Source: an uncultured beta proteobacterium (lineage in GTDB: Bacteria; Pseudomonadota; Gammaproteobacteria; Burkholderiales; Burkholderiaceae). From it: DNA of 23,075 nt. The position numbers were made by a program, and so were the translations under genes. The DNA lies in contig CAIYZI010000130.1 of the NCBI GenBank assembly GCA_903930665.1, forward strand, positions 1 through 23,075, written 5' to 3'. This document shows, piece after piece, positions 8,537 through 16,405 of this stretch. Numbering within the stretch: position 1 is the stretch's first letter; the number at the start of each line of letters is the position of its first letter. The notes under the pieces were generated by a model, which did no database searches, was not told the DNA's origin, and saw only the letters and a program-made list of their open reading frames with translations.

Positions 8537-9463
8537 GTGAAAAATATTAAATTTGGACTTGTAATTCAAGGACCTGTAACTACTTTTGGGGATGGGCCAA
8601 ATAATTCAAAAGAGGGATTTTTAACGGATGATTGCATTAATGGAAATATCGAGTCATTTTCATCTCTCGTAGAAAAAATCGTTATAAGCACATGGGAGGG
8701 GTGCGGGTTAAGTCCAACCCAGTCTTCCTCCAAAGTAGTGATTATAGAAAATGAAGCTATCCACGGATTTGACTTCCTCAATCAACGAAAACAATTTTTT
8801 ACCACCCAATCAGGTGTTGAGTGGCTTAGAAAAAATACTGACTGTACTCACGTATTAAAAATTAGGACTGACCAACTCGTACCCCCTGAATTAATTCCAT
8901 GGCTACAAAATTTTTATGAGAATTCAAACTTTCAGGCAAGAAATCAAGAGGATTTCCTGATGTTTTCTGAGGCATTGAAGGGTGAAAGTTTTTATGCAGG
9001 AGACTTTATGTTTGCTGGCACTATTAAAGATATCAGTAATTTTTGTCGGGCTGTGTTGTGTGCTGAGGGGCGGGTACACCCAATGAATAGTTGTGACTAT
9101 GTACTTAAATGGCTTCAATTGATTGATAACAAGTTTTTAAGTGATTCATCCATGCTAACCAGATCATTTTTAACGGCAAGAAATACGCTTCGTATTCAAT
9201 ATTTATGGAATGAAGTTTTGAAAGATCGTATTTGCTTGCCACCAAAAGAAATCTATAAAAAAATTCAATGGCGTGGCAAACCTATGCCTGATGTTTTGGA
9301 GTCAATTGATACAGCCTTCTTCTTCAATGAAGATATATCTTCATATGATATTAGTCCAATACGGACTCGTTCCATTTGGAAAACTTATAAATTAATGCGT
9401 GATTACTGGAAAAGATATTTAATGGCTAAACGAGATTTTGAGCATAAGGAGGGTGGAGCGTGA
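8537..9463 (+). CDS. WavE-family LPS/capsule synthesis protein (first copy)
   Basis: A 308-aa protein of the WavE lipopolysaccharide-synthesis family, thought to be a GT-A-like glycosyl or phosphoglycosyl transferase, though the reaction is not established. Family landmarks are LVIQGPV (8-14), VISTWEG (49-55) and LKIRTDQ (107-113), the last a probable nucleotide/metal-binding Asp motif. The C terminus is basic. It starts at GTG (8537), 24 nt after fcl. The gene looks more AT-rich than the preceding GDP-sugar genes by eye, suggesting separate acquisition. Its stop overlaps the start of the GDPD-like gene by 4 nt, so it heads or belongs to that unit. A divergent paralogue lies at 15371-16303. 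Confidence 0.8.
   Translation: MKNIKFGLVIQGPVTTFGDGPNNSKEGFLTDDCINGNIESFSSLVEKIVISTWEGCGLSPTQSSSKVVIIENEAIHGFDFLNQRKQFFTTQSGVEWLRKNTDCTHVLKIRTDQLVPPELIPWLQNFYENSNFQARNQEDFLMFSEALKGESFYAGDFMFAGTIKDISNFCRAVLCAEGRVHPMNSCDYVLKWLQLIDNKFLSDSSMLTRSFLTARNTLRIQYLWNEVLKDRICLPPKEIYKKIQWRGKPMPDVLESIDTAFFFNEDISSYDISPIRTRSIWKTYKLMRDYWKRYLMAKRDFEHKEGGA
9446..9452 (+). promoter_or_regulatory. Strong ribosome binding site for the GDPD-like gene
   Basis: AAGGAGG lies inside the end of the WavE gene, 7 nt before the GTG start at 9460. It fixes that start and shows independent translation initiation within the overlapping operon. Confidence 0.75.
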
Positions 9464-10086
9464 TCAAGATCATTGCACATCGTGGTTTTTGGCTCAAGCC
9501 AGAGGAAAAGAATACGCTGGGAGCTTTTGAGCGCGCTTTGCAGAATGGCTTTGGAATAGAAACCGATTTTAGAGATCTCAGTGGCGAATTAATGATTAGC
9601 CACGATATCGCTACAGATGATTGTATGAAAGCCTCCATCTTTTTCGACTTATGCAATCAATATCCAAATACCGATCCGCATGCCATCAATATTAAAGCCG
9701 ATGGTTTGCAAAATTTAATTGCCCCGTATCTTGCCTTATGGAATCCCGATCGCTATTTTGTTTTTGATATGTCCGTACCTGACACGCTGGGGTACATCAA
9801 GAAAAACCTCAATACTTTTACTCGGTTGAGCGAGTATGAGTCATATCAAGATTTTGATGGTAAGGCCCCCGGAATTTGGTTGGATGGATTTCATGCGGAA
9901 TGGTATGGCATGGAGCAAATCAATCAATATCTAGCGCTCGGTAAATCAGTGGCAATAGTATCCCCAGAGCTTCATGCTAGGGATCATCAGGCGCTTTGGG
10001 CAAAGATTAAATCCTTGTACACTGAGGGCATGTCCATAATGCTTTGTACAGATTTGCCATTAGAGGCAAAGAAATATTTTTCATGA
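9460..10086 (+). CDS. GDPD/PI-PLC-like phosphodiesterase
   Basis: A 208-aa protein of the glycerophosphodiester phosphodiesterase superfamily (TIM barrel). Expected active-site residues are in place: H7-R8-G9, E34 and D36 in GIETDFRD, H48-D49 in ISHD, and K79. There is no signal peptide, so it acts in the cytoplasm. It is shorter than typical GDPDs (about 240-250 aa). Starts at GTG with AAGGAGG 7 nt upstream, overlapping the WavE stop by 4 nt; its own stop overlaps the HAD gene by 4 nt. Known relatives hydrolyse glycerophosphodiesters. In this operon it more likely handles a phosphodiester intermediate or activated donor of a surface-glycan substituent, which is inference. Confidence 0.8.
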   Translation: MIKIIAHRGFWLKPEEKNTLGAFERALQNGFGIETDFRDLSGELMISHDIATDDCMKASIFFDLCNQYPNTDPHAINIKADGLQNLIAPYLALWNPDRYFVFDMSVPDTLGYIKKNLNTFTRLSEYESYQDFDGKAPGIWLDGFHAEWYGMEQINQYLALGKSVAIVSPELHARDHQALWAKIKSLYTEGMSIMLCTDLPLEAKKYFS

Positions 10087-10715
10087 CCAAAATTAAGTGT
10101 ATTGTTTTCGATATGGATGGCGTTTTAATAGACGCTAGAGATTGGCACTATGAAGCCTTAAATAAAGCTTTGGCTATTTTTGGTTTTGAAATTTCGCGGC
10201 ATGATCATTTAGTTACTTATGACGGTTTGCCAACGAAGAGAAAATTAGAAATCCTAAGTTCGCATTCACAATTACCCAAGGCACTCCACGGATTTATTAA
10301 TGATCTAAAGCAAGTTTTTACAATGGATATCACTATGACAAAGTGCGCTCCAACATTTTGTCATGAATATGCACTTTCAAAGTTAAAGAGCGACGGTTAT
10401 AAAATGGCTGTCTGCTCAAACTCCATCAGAGATACCATCACTTCAATGCTGTCGAAGGCGGCTTTAATTGATTATTTTGATTTTTATTTGTCCAATCAAG
10501 ATGTGACCAAGTCTAAGCCTGATCCCGAGATTTACTTAATGGCTATTGAGCGATTTGGAATTCTCCCAAATGAGTGCCTGGTGTTAGAGGACAATGCTAA
10601 CGGCATTCGTGCGGCCACAGAGGCGGGCGCGCATGTTATGCAGATAGATCGGGTAACGGATGTGAACTATGCCAATATTGTGAAATTTATTCAGAAGATT
10701 GAGTCTGCATCATGA
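10083..10715 (+). CDS. HAD-superfamily phosphatase (beta-phosphoglucomutase-like subfamily)
   Basis: Cytoplasmic 210-aa HAD hydrolase with all four motifs: D10-M-D12-G-V (I), CSNS (111-114; II), KSKPDPEIY (143-151; III) and LEDNANGI (168-175; IV). The alpha-helical cap inserted after motif I is of the PGM-like class. The ATG at 10083 is preferred over an in-frame ATG at 10044, because it puts motif I at the usual distance and gives the same 4-nt ATGA overlap as the other junctions. It probably dephosphorylates a small sugar- or polyol-phosphate, or shifts a phosphate on it. Substrate unknown; the neighbouring nucleotidyltransferases suggest a role just before or after activation. Confidence 0.87.
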   Translation: MTKIKCIVFDMDGVLIDARDWHYEALNKALAIFGFEISRHDHLVTYDGLPTKRKLEILSSHSQLPKALHGFINDLKQVFTMDITMTKCAPTFCHEYALSKLKSDGYKMAVCSNSIRDTITSMLSKAALIDYFDFYLSNQDVTKSKPDPEIYLMAIERFGILPNECLVLEDNANGIRAATEAGAHVMQIDRVTDVNYANIVKFIQKIESAS

Positions 10716-11440
10716 TTAATATACTCATCCCGCTTAGTGGCGGATCAAAATTTTTTGATTCTGAAGAATACTTTTACCCAAAAATGCTGGTTGAAGTATT
10801 AGGCAAGCCCATGATTCAACATGCGGTTGAAAATTTGCAATCTATTGAAGGTGATGTGCAATTCATTTTTGTGGTTAAGAAAAGCGATTGCATTCAGTTT
10901 CATCTTGATGATACCTTGCGTCTTCTGACGGATGGCCAGTGCAAGATTGTTGTTCTTGACCGGGAGACAAAGGGCGCTGCTTGTAGCGCCTTAATGGCTA
11001 TAGATGTAATCAATGATGATAATCCGCTTGTAATTGCAAACTTTGATCAAGTGATTGATTGTAATTTGCCTAAGCATTTTGAAGATTTGCAAAATTCAGA
11101 TGCGGATGCGGGTTGTTTGACCTTTAACACAACTCACCCACGGTGGTCATTTGTTTTGTTGGATGAGAAAAAATATGTCCTTGAGACGGCTGAAAAGCGA
11201 CCATTGAGTCGAAATGCGATTGCCGGTTTTTACTATTTCAGGAAAGGCATGGACTTTGTTGATGCTGCCAAGTCTATGATTATTAAATCTTGCTCTAATA
11301 GCGAAATATTTTATGTAGCACCTATTTTTAATGAATTAATCCTCAAAAATAAGAAGGTGAAAGCTGTGCATATTCCTAATGAGAATTACCATAGCTTTTA
11401 TACCCCCCAAAAAATTGAGGAGTATGAAAAGGGCTTATGA
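10712..11440 (+). CDS. Nucleotidyltransferase-like protein with an altered nucleotide loop
   Basis: A 242-aa member of the sugar-phosphate nucleotidyltransferase fold, homologous to the protein at 11763-12485. Shared landmarks are GKPMI, T-x-G-x-A (around residue 86), IANFDQ with the metal Asp D112, PRWSF, an A-x-x-GFYYFR segment and EIFYVAPIFNELI. The N-terminal loop is unusual: PLSGGSKF replaces the normal PMAGxGSRF, one residue shorter and with Lys for Arg, and PKMLVEV replaces PKPFIDV. It may be a diverged enzyme using another nucleotide or substrate, or a non-catalytic partner of its paralogue. It overlaps both neighbours by 4 nt. No usable signal for which nucleotide is bound. Confidence 0.75.
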   Translation: MINILIPLSGGSKFFDSEEYFYPKMLVEVLGKPMIQHAVENLQSIEGDVQFIFVVKKSDCIQFHLDDTLRLLTDGQCKIVVLDRETKGAACSALMAIDVINDDNPLVIANFDQVIDCNLPKHFEDLQNSDADAGCLTFNTTHPRWSFVLLDEKKYVLETAEKRPLSRNAIAGFYYFRKGMDFVDAAKSMIIKSCSNSEIFYVAPIFNELILKNKKVKAVHIPNENYHSFYTPQKIEEYEKGL

Positions 11441-11766
11441 AAAAGTATCAACTCAATCAGATGACCAAGGGTTGGTTTGTTGGAGACTTTGTCCCAACTA
11501 TTATTCCTACGCAAGATGTAGAGATAGCAATTAAGCACTACAAGAAAGGTGATTTTGAGGAGAGGCATCACCACAAAATTGCTACAGAGTTAACGGCCAT
11601 CATTTCTGGAGCTGTTCGCATGAATGGACAAGAATTTATCGCTGGCGATATTGTTTTGATTGAGCCAGGAGAGTCTACAGACTTTGAGGTTCTTGAAGAT
11701 TGTGTCAGCACAGTAGTGAAATATCCAGGCGCCAAAAATGATAAATACTTAGGCGACTCTGAATGA
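11437..11766 (+). CDS. Small single-domain cupin
   Basis: A 109-aa cupin with one beta-barrel domain. First motif: G38...R43-H44-H-H46...E51...G58, giving HxH and Glu metal ligands. In the second motif (EPGESTDF, 76-83) the usual His is replaced by Thr81, so metal binding, if any, uses three ligands. It may be an isomerase/epimerase acting on a sugar- or polyol-phosphate, or a ligand-binding subunit; the sequence does not decide. It is translationally coupled to a nucleotidyltransferase gene on each side (ATGA overlaps), suggesting that the three products work together. AAAAGGG lies just before its ATG. Confidence 0.8.
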   Translation: MKKYQLNQMTKGWFVGDFVPTIIPTQDVEIAIKHYKKGDFEERHHHKIATELTAIISGAVRMNGQEFIAGDIVLIEPGESTDFEVLEDCVSTVVKYPGAKNDKYLGDSE

Positions 11767-12485
11767 ATATAGTGATTCCAATGGCTGGCTTGGGATCCCG
11801 CTTTGCAAGTGCGGGATACAGGTTGCCAAAGCCATTCATAGATGTTGCTGGTAAGCCAATGATTGTGCGAGTAATGGAAAACCTGCAGCAATCTGGGGCT
11901 AAATTTACCTTGATAGCCAGAAAAGAGCATATTGACGATAATCGAGACTTAATTTCTCGCATACAGTCAGAATTTAATGCGATATTTTTGCCAATTGATA
12001 AGCTGACTGAAGGTACAGCATGTACAGTGCTCTTTGCTAGAGCGCACCTATCACCAGACGAAGAAGTTGTCATTGCTAATTCTGACCAAATCGTAGATGA
12101 CTGCTTTAGTCAGTACTTGGAGGATGCAAAAAATCGATCATTAGATGGATCGATCCTAACATTCATTGATTCTGATAAAAATCCCAAATGGTCATTTGCG
12201 AAAACAGATAATGCGGGATTGGTTACCGAAGTAAAAGAAAAGAAGGCGATCTCTGAATTCGCAACAGTGGGTATTTATTACTTCAGGCGAGCTGATCAAA
12301 TGATTGACGGAATTATCCAAATGATTATTGAGAATGATCGTACCAATAATGAATTTTATATTTGCCCCGTCTATAACTATTTAATCCGTAACCAGAAAAA
12401 AATCGGCATTTTCAATATTTCTCAAAATGCAATGCATGGAATTGGAACCCCCGAAGATTTAAACACCTATCTTCAATTGATTTAG
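11763..12485 (+). CDS. Sugar-phosphate nucleotidyltransferase family protein
   Basis: A 240-aa protein with an intact nucleotidyltransferase core: PMAGLGSRF (6-14), LPKPFIDVAGKPMI (21-34) with K23, T-E-G-T-A (82-86), and IANSDQ (104-109) with the metal-binding D108. It should activate a sugar- or polyol-1-phosphate, or similar phosphate, with an NTP. No C-terminal hexapeptide-repeat domain is present, so it is the minimal form. It is paralogous to the gene at 10712, with only the cupin between them. Last member of the five-junction overlapping chain; 22 nt separate it from the next gene. Substrate and nucleotide are unknown. Confidence 0.82.
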   Translation: MNIVIPMAGLGSRFASAGYRLPKPFIDVAGKPMIVRVMENLQQSGAKFTLIARKEHIDDNRDLISRIQSEFNAIFLPIDKLTEGTACTVLFARAHLSPDEEVVIANSDQIVDDCFSQYLEDAKNRSLDGSILTFIDSDKNPKWSFAKTDNAGLVTEVKEKKAISEFATVGIYYFRRADQMIDGIIQMIIENDRTNNEFYICPVYNYLIRNQKKIGIFNISQNAMHGIGTPEDLNTYLQLI

Positions 12486-12507
12486 CTTTTATAAGCCCCT
12501 AATAACG

Positions 12508-13287
12508 ATGGGATTTATTTCAAAAAAATTTGAGCCTTTGAAGTTAGTCATTAGACACCGATTGCGCTGGCGTTTTACTCGCAAGGAGTGGTTTTTGGGT
12601 AGGCATGCATGCCTAGGTTATGACAGCTTAAGTCTGATTGCAAAAGTTCCCAAAAGACTCAATTTCCAAAAAGGGCGGGTTGATTTATTGCTATCGCTGC
12701 TGCAAATGCCGAGCCCCAAACCAAGGATATCTGTTCTGAAGGACTTCATGCTACGTCAGGATATTTTGCCTTTAATTAAGCAATTGGAGTTCTTTGATTC
12801 TTTGCCCAAGAAAGCCCCAAAATTTATTTTTATGGATTCCTTTGCGGAGTTAACTGATCAGTTATTTTGTAATAAACGAGATGGCTGGTTATTTGCATGT
12901 GCTTACAGTGATATCAAGCATACCCCTCAGTTTGAAAATGAATTTGAGTCATGCGGACTGTTGGCCTTGGAAGAATTGGAAGAGCACTATATACAGTTAT
13001 TTGAGTTATTCCTTCTTCGCTGGGGGGTGGTGCCAATTTTATTTTTGCATTTTCCAATAACGTTAGAGCATCGACAGCTTTATCTTGACCGTTACAAGGC
13101 CATTATTGGAGTGATTGATCGGTTGACTAAGCGGTTTCCCAACCTATTGCCAATCCGAATTGATGAATCTGAAGTCACCTGGCCGGATTTGGCATCAGAG
13201 GAATTAAAAAATTTCCCCTATCACTATGACCCAAAGACTTATGAGAAGTTCAAGGCGGAACTTAAGAAAACAGGTTTGTTTTCTTAA
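12508..13287 (+). CDS. Protein of unknown function, possibly SGNH-like
   Basis: I do not recognise this 259-aa protein. It is cytoplasmic by appearance, with a very basic N terminus (residues 6-30) that could bind membrane or lipid-linked substrate. A hydrophobic strand FIFMDSF (107-112) places Asp110-Ser111 where a GDSL-type nucleophile would be, HFP follows a second strand (about 181-183), and the C terminus has FPYHYDPKTYEKF (236-248) with H239. This arrangement recalls SGNH hydrolase-like proteins of polysaccharide loci, but the glycine, asparagine and other blocks are not clear, so this is weak. It starts 22 nt after the nucleotidyltransferase gene and probably belongs to the same transcript. 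Confidence 0.6.
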   Translation: MGFISKKFEPLKLVIRHRLRWRFTRKEWFLGRHACLGYDSLSLIAKVPKRLNFQKGRVDLLLSLLQMPSPKPRISVLKDFMLRQDILPLIKQLEFFDSLPKKAPKFIFMDSFAELTDQLFCNKRDGWLFACAYSDIKHTPQFENEFESCGLLALEELEEHYIQLFELFLLRWGVVPILFLHFPITLEHRQLYLDRYKAIIGVIDRLTKRFPNLLPIRIDESEVTWPDLASEELKNFPYHYDPKTYEKFKAELKKTGLFS

Positions 13288-13343
13288 AGGGGCCTCAAAA
13301 TAATAGTTGACTTATTTAGCCTCTTATTTGACTCTGCTGAAGC

Positions 13344-15293
13344 TTAATCTAACTTGAGTAAGCCTTTGTTGCGTGCTTGATTGATAAAGTAGACAGAGCC
13401 TGCCTTAGATAGATGGCTTATATCAAGACCAATAGGGAGCAACGTTTCCTCTGAGCTTGATAGTAGGCAGCCTTGCTGATTGCACAGAATATCGGGGGGC
13501 GATAAAAAATAAACCCCCTCTTGGGCAGCTATTTTTGAGAGTGTTTTATTGATTTCAAGAGATTGCGTATTTAAGCGTTGAAGTGTGCGATTATTTACAT
13601 TTGGCTTGAATAATGCGACAGCAAGTCTGGGTTGCTCAACATAGAACACAGGGAAGTTGCCAATTAAAACAATATTTTGGATTCCGGCTTCTTTCAGATT
13701 CCGAATTGTTGCGAAGATTATTTCTGGCGTTATTAAATTAAATTGATTGATACCATCATATTGCAGCCAGTCTGCCGCCAACAGAACGGTATTGGGTTTA
13801 TAAAGTTTAATTGCTTCCAGGGCTTTAACATTATTGTTCTCACACTCCAAATTACTTGTGCTTGCATCTGAGCGCTCTTGACGAGGTAGGAAGTTCAGGA
13901 TGGGAGGGCATGCTGGCAAGGAATGATCCAGCAGGGCAAATTTGTCTTTTGATAATCGAGCAAGCAAGCCGGCATTTAGGTGCGCCGCATGTGAGTCACC
14001 CCAAAGAAACACCATTTTCTGAGAATCATTTTTGGCAATATTTTGATTGCAGACAATGTGGCTGTTTTGACCAATTTGATTCAGGCACTTCGTTTTGCCG
14101 TACGCATTTTCAATATGAAAATTGAATTTTTGCTGAGCGACCGCTCTAAAGGGCATGCCTTCTCTATCAAAGCAATTCCAACCAATAAAGCCAATGCCAA
14201 TTAATCCCAGCATCAAAGCAAACAATTTCCATCGTTTTTGAGTATGTCGAAATTGAGGTTCAACCAGGATGGTAGTTAGCCATGCTAAGCAGATCGATAT
14301 GGCAATGAGGGCGAGATAGGTGGCGTTGCTAATCTCTTGAAAAGAATACAGTCTATAAAAGGTGAAGACTGGCCAATGCCATAGATACAGAGAGTAGCTC
14401 ATTAAACCGATCCAGACTGGGAATGGATGGGCCAAAATGTGTTGGTTGAGCCATGAGCGCGATCCTCCGCCAATCAGCAAAACAGCCCCAATGGTTGGTA
14501 ATAATGCCCACCAACCCGGGAAGAGGCTATTTCTGTTAATAAACCCCAAACCAAGGGCAACAAGCAATGCTCCAAGCATGGAAAGGGCATTGCTGATTTT
14601 GGGTGAGAGGTGGGAAGATGGGGTGTACGTTTCTGAAGTTTTGCGAGCGGTAACCCAATACGCAAGTGTAGCCCCTACTAAAAGCTCCCAAAAGCGACTG
14701 ATCGGAAGAAAGAATGCAGCAGTTGGATTGATATTCGTTAACCAAACATTGATTAGAAAAGACCCCAACAAGATAAGCACAATAAGTCTAATAAGCTTGA
14801 TGCGAATGTTACTTGCGAAGATCAATAACGCTGGCCACAAGATATAAAACTGCTCTTCAATACCAAGGCTCCATAGGTGCAACAATGGTTTTGATTCTGC
14901 GCTGCTATCAAAGTAGCCGCTCTCAAGCCAAAGCAAAAAGTTAGAAGTAAAAGTGGCGCCCCCCGCAATATGTTTACCGAGTTGTTGATACTCTGAGGGC
15001 ATCAGTAGAAACCAACCAGCAATATGACAAGCAATAAGTACGAGAATCAGTGCTGGAAATATACGCCGAATACGGCGAGCATAAAAATTACTAAAGCTAA
15101 AACTATCATTTTGAATGTTTTGCAAAATGATGCTGGTGATGAGATAGCCGGATATGACAAAAAAAATGTCTACTCCAATAAAACCGCCTGGGATGATGTC
15201 AGGAAATGCATGAAACAACACTACCGACAATACTGCTACAGCCCTAAGCCCATCAATATCAGGTCGGTATTTAGGGTGGAGGATAGTCGACAT
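13344..15293 (-). CDS. Acyltransferase-3 / SGNH O-acyltransferase (OafA type)
   Basis: Inner-membrane protein that transfers acetyl or another acyl group to the glycan. In the 649-aa form, YRPDIDGLRAVAVL (9-22) and the catalytic H28 begin the acyltransferase-3 domain, followed by GGFIGVDIFFVISGYLIT, an R-R-I-x-R-I-x-P-A motif and about ten membrane spans. The periplasmic SGNH domain has GDSH (432-435) and D624-x-x-H627. The ATG at 15293 is chosen: the longer TTG form to 15404 would overlap the upstream gene and add a 37-residue non-homologous extension. Families of this architecture acylate LPS O-antigen or capsule, fitting this locus. It follows the second WavE gene on the same strand, 77 nt downstream. 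Confidence 0.9.
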   Translation of the reverse strand: MSTILHPKYRPDIDGLRAVAVLSVVLFHAFPDIIPGGFIGVDIFFVISGYLITSIILQNIQNDSFSFSNFYARRIRRIFPALILVLIACHIAGWFLLMPSEYQQLGKHIAGGATFTSNFLLWLESGYFDSSAESKPLLHLWSLGIEEQFYILWPALLIFASNIRIKLIRLIVLILLGSFLINVWLTNINPTAAFFLPISRFWELLVGATLAYWVTARKTSETYTPSSHLSPKISNALSMLGALLVALGLGFINRNSLFPGWWALLPTIGAVLLIGGGSRSWLNQHILAHPFPVWIGLMSYSLYLWHWPVFTFYRLYSFQEISNATYLALIAISICLAWLTTILVEPQFRHTQKRWKLFALMLGLIGIGFIGWNCFDREGMPFRAVAQQKFNFHIENAYGKTKCLNQIGQNSHIVCNQNIAKNDSQKMVFLWGDSHAAHLNAGLLARLSKDKFALLDHSLPACPPILNFLPRQERSDASTSNLECENNNVKALEAIKLYKPNTVLLAADWLQYDGINQFNLITPEIIFATIRNLKEAGIQNIVLIGNFPVFYVEQPRLAVALFKPNVNNRTLQRLNTQSLEINKTLSKIAAQEGVYFLSPPDILCNQQGCLLSSSEETLLPIGLDISHLSKAGSVYFINQARNKGLLKLD

Positions 15294-15370
15294 ACAGCTG
15301 AGCGTTATAGATTTGGGCTTAAATGAACTGAGATTTAATGAATGGGGATCTTGGTCAATTCCGGTTTGAA

Positions 15371-16303
15371 CTACAGTTGAACTGCCGGATATTTTTTCTG
15401 CCAAATTTTTTCTTGTGTTTTAAGCTCTGCCCGAACTTTCATTCTGGAAATCTTGCGTTGGATGCGACCCCTGAGGCCTCCAATGGGGCGTCTATAAGGA
15501 TGAATTGCGGCATTTCGTTTTAGCCAATTATTCACGGTCCACCATGGATGCTCCCATGCTTGGCCAATACTTCTAAAACCTGCTTGCGGGCCAAACCACA
15601 AAATACCTAGCTTGTTGTGATCTATTAAATATAAATAATTTTCAGCAACTATTTTATGGTTCAGGTGACTATTTGTGCTGTGGGCGAGTTTTGCTCGATA
15701 GAGTGAGTACAGTTCCGCTTCGGCGCAATAAAAATCGGCTAGCGAGGCAGAATGCATCAAATGTGACCCTAGTTTCTCTTGGTCTTCCAAGGGCATATTG
15801 AATTCTTTTGAATAGTCAAAGCCTACGTCACCCCAAAGCTTTTCCATTTCATCAATATGTCCGAATGAAATTAAGTCAGGGATAGATGAAAAAGTATCGG
15901 GGTTTATGGAAATATTTCTAAAGGCTGGCAATACTATTCTGGATTTTGTATTGATTGGCGGTGAAAAATTCGCCCACTCAAGTAAGCTCTCAATTGAAAG
16001 CTGGGTGGGGAGCATATCGCTGCGCCACTTGAGAACATAATCGCATCCAGCCGCTTGAGCCGCTTCAATTCCTCTGGCAACAGAAAAGCGCTGGTAATTT
16101 CGATTCGTAAATCCAGGAACAAGCGGCTTTGGGCTACGAATAAGATCAAAATTGCCCTGTGGAATTTTTCCTTCATCATCCCAAGTTGAAAAAACGGTGT
16201 AATCAAACAGTTGGGGTAATGTCTTGAGGATGAGATCGGATCCCCTTCGGACATTGCCCTGGATGATGCAGCCAACTTTGGGTGCCATCTTATTTGTATC
16301 CAC
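15371..16303 (-). CDS. WavE-family LPS/capsule synthesis protein (second copy)
   Basis: A 310-aa WavE-family protein with the same landmarks as the first copy: GCIIQGNV (11-18), VFSTWDD (37-43) and LKWRSDM (91-97). The remaining sequence differs substantially, so it is an old paralogue and not a recent duplicate. A GTG start at 16303 is used; an ATG at 16288 (residue 6) is an alternative, and neither has a strong ribosome binding site. Expected to act at the cytoplasmic side in repeat-unit assembly; donor unknown. Probably cotranscribed with the downstream O-acyltransferase gene. Divergent from the Wzy-like gene. Confidence 0.8.
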   Translation of the reverse strand: MDTNKMAPKVGCIIQGNVRRGSDLILKTLPQLFDYTVFSTWDDEGKIPQGNFDLIRSPKPLVPGFTNRNYQRFSVARGIEAAQAAGCDYVLKWRSDMLPTQLSIESLLEWANFSPPINTKSRIVLPAFRNISINPDTFSSIPDLISFGHIDEMEKLWGDVGFDYSKEFNMPLEDQEKLGSHLMHSASLADFYCAEAELYSLYRAKLAHSTNSHLNHKIVAENYLYLIDHNKLGILWFGPQAGFRSIGQAWEHPWWTVNNWLKRNAAIHPYRRPIGGLRGRIQRKISRMKVRAELKTQEKIWQKKYPAVQL

Positions 16304-16405
16304 CAGATGAAATAATGATCAATTTTAGCATTTGACATCTCCTGGATTGGGCGTTCATGGGTTGGGTAAGTTTTTAAGGTGCATTAATTTTAGGGTGCCC
16401 TTTTC

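Noticed and set aside
10044..10082. Upstream in-frame ATG of the HAD gene
   Set aside because: It would add 13 residues before motif I and overlap the GDPD gene by 43 nt, whereas the ATG at 10083 gives the same 4-nt overlap as all other junctions.
11568..12073. Two minus-strand frames of about 120 aa
   Set aside because: Both are antisense to the cupin and nucleotidyltransferase genes, whose motifs are intact; the translations look like random sequence.
13288..13343. Terminator between the operon end and the acyltransferase gene
   Set aside because: Only a weak AT-rich hairpin (AAATAA/TTATTT) with a long loop and no U tract is present.
14437..14847. 136-aa plus-strand frame
   Set aside because: Antisense to the membrane part of the acyltransferase, with no domain and no ribosome binding site; a shadow frame.
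15294..15404. N-terminal extension of the acyltransferase gene from a TTG at 15404
   Set aside because: It overlaps the upstream WavE gene on the same strand and adds 37 residues before the normal YRPDIDGLRA start; the ATG at 15293 fits the family.
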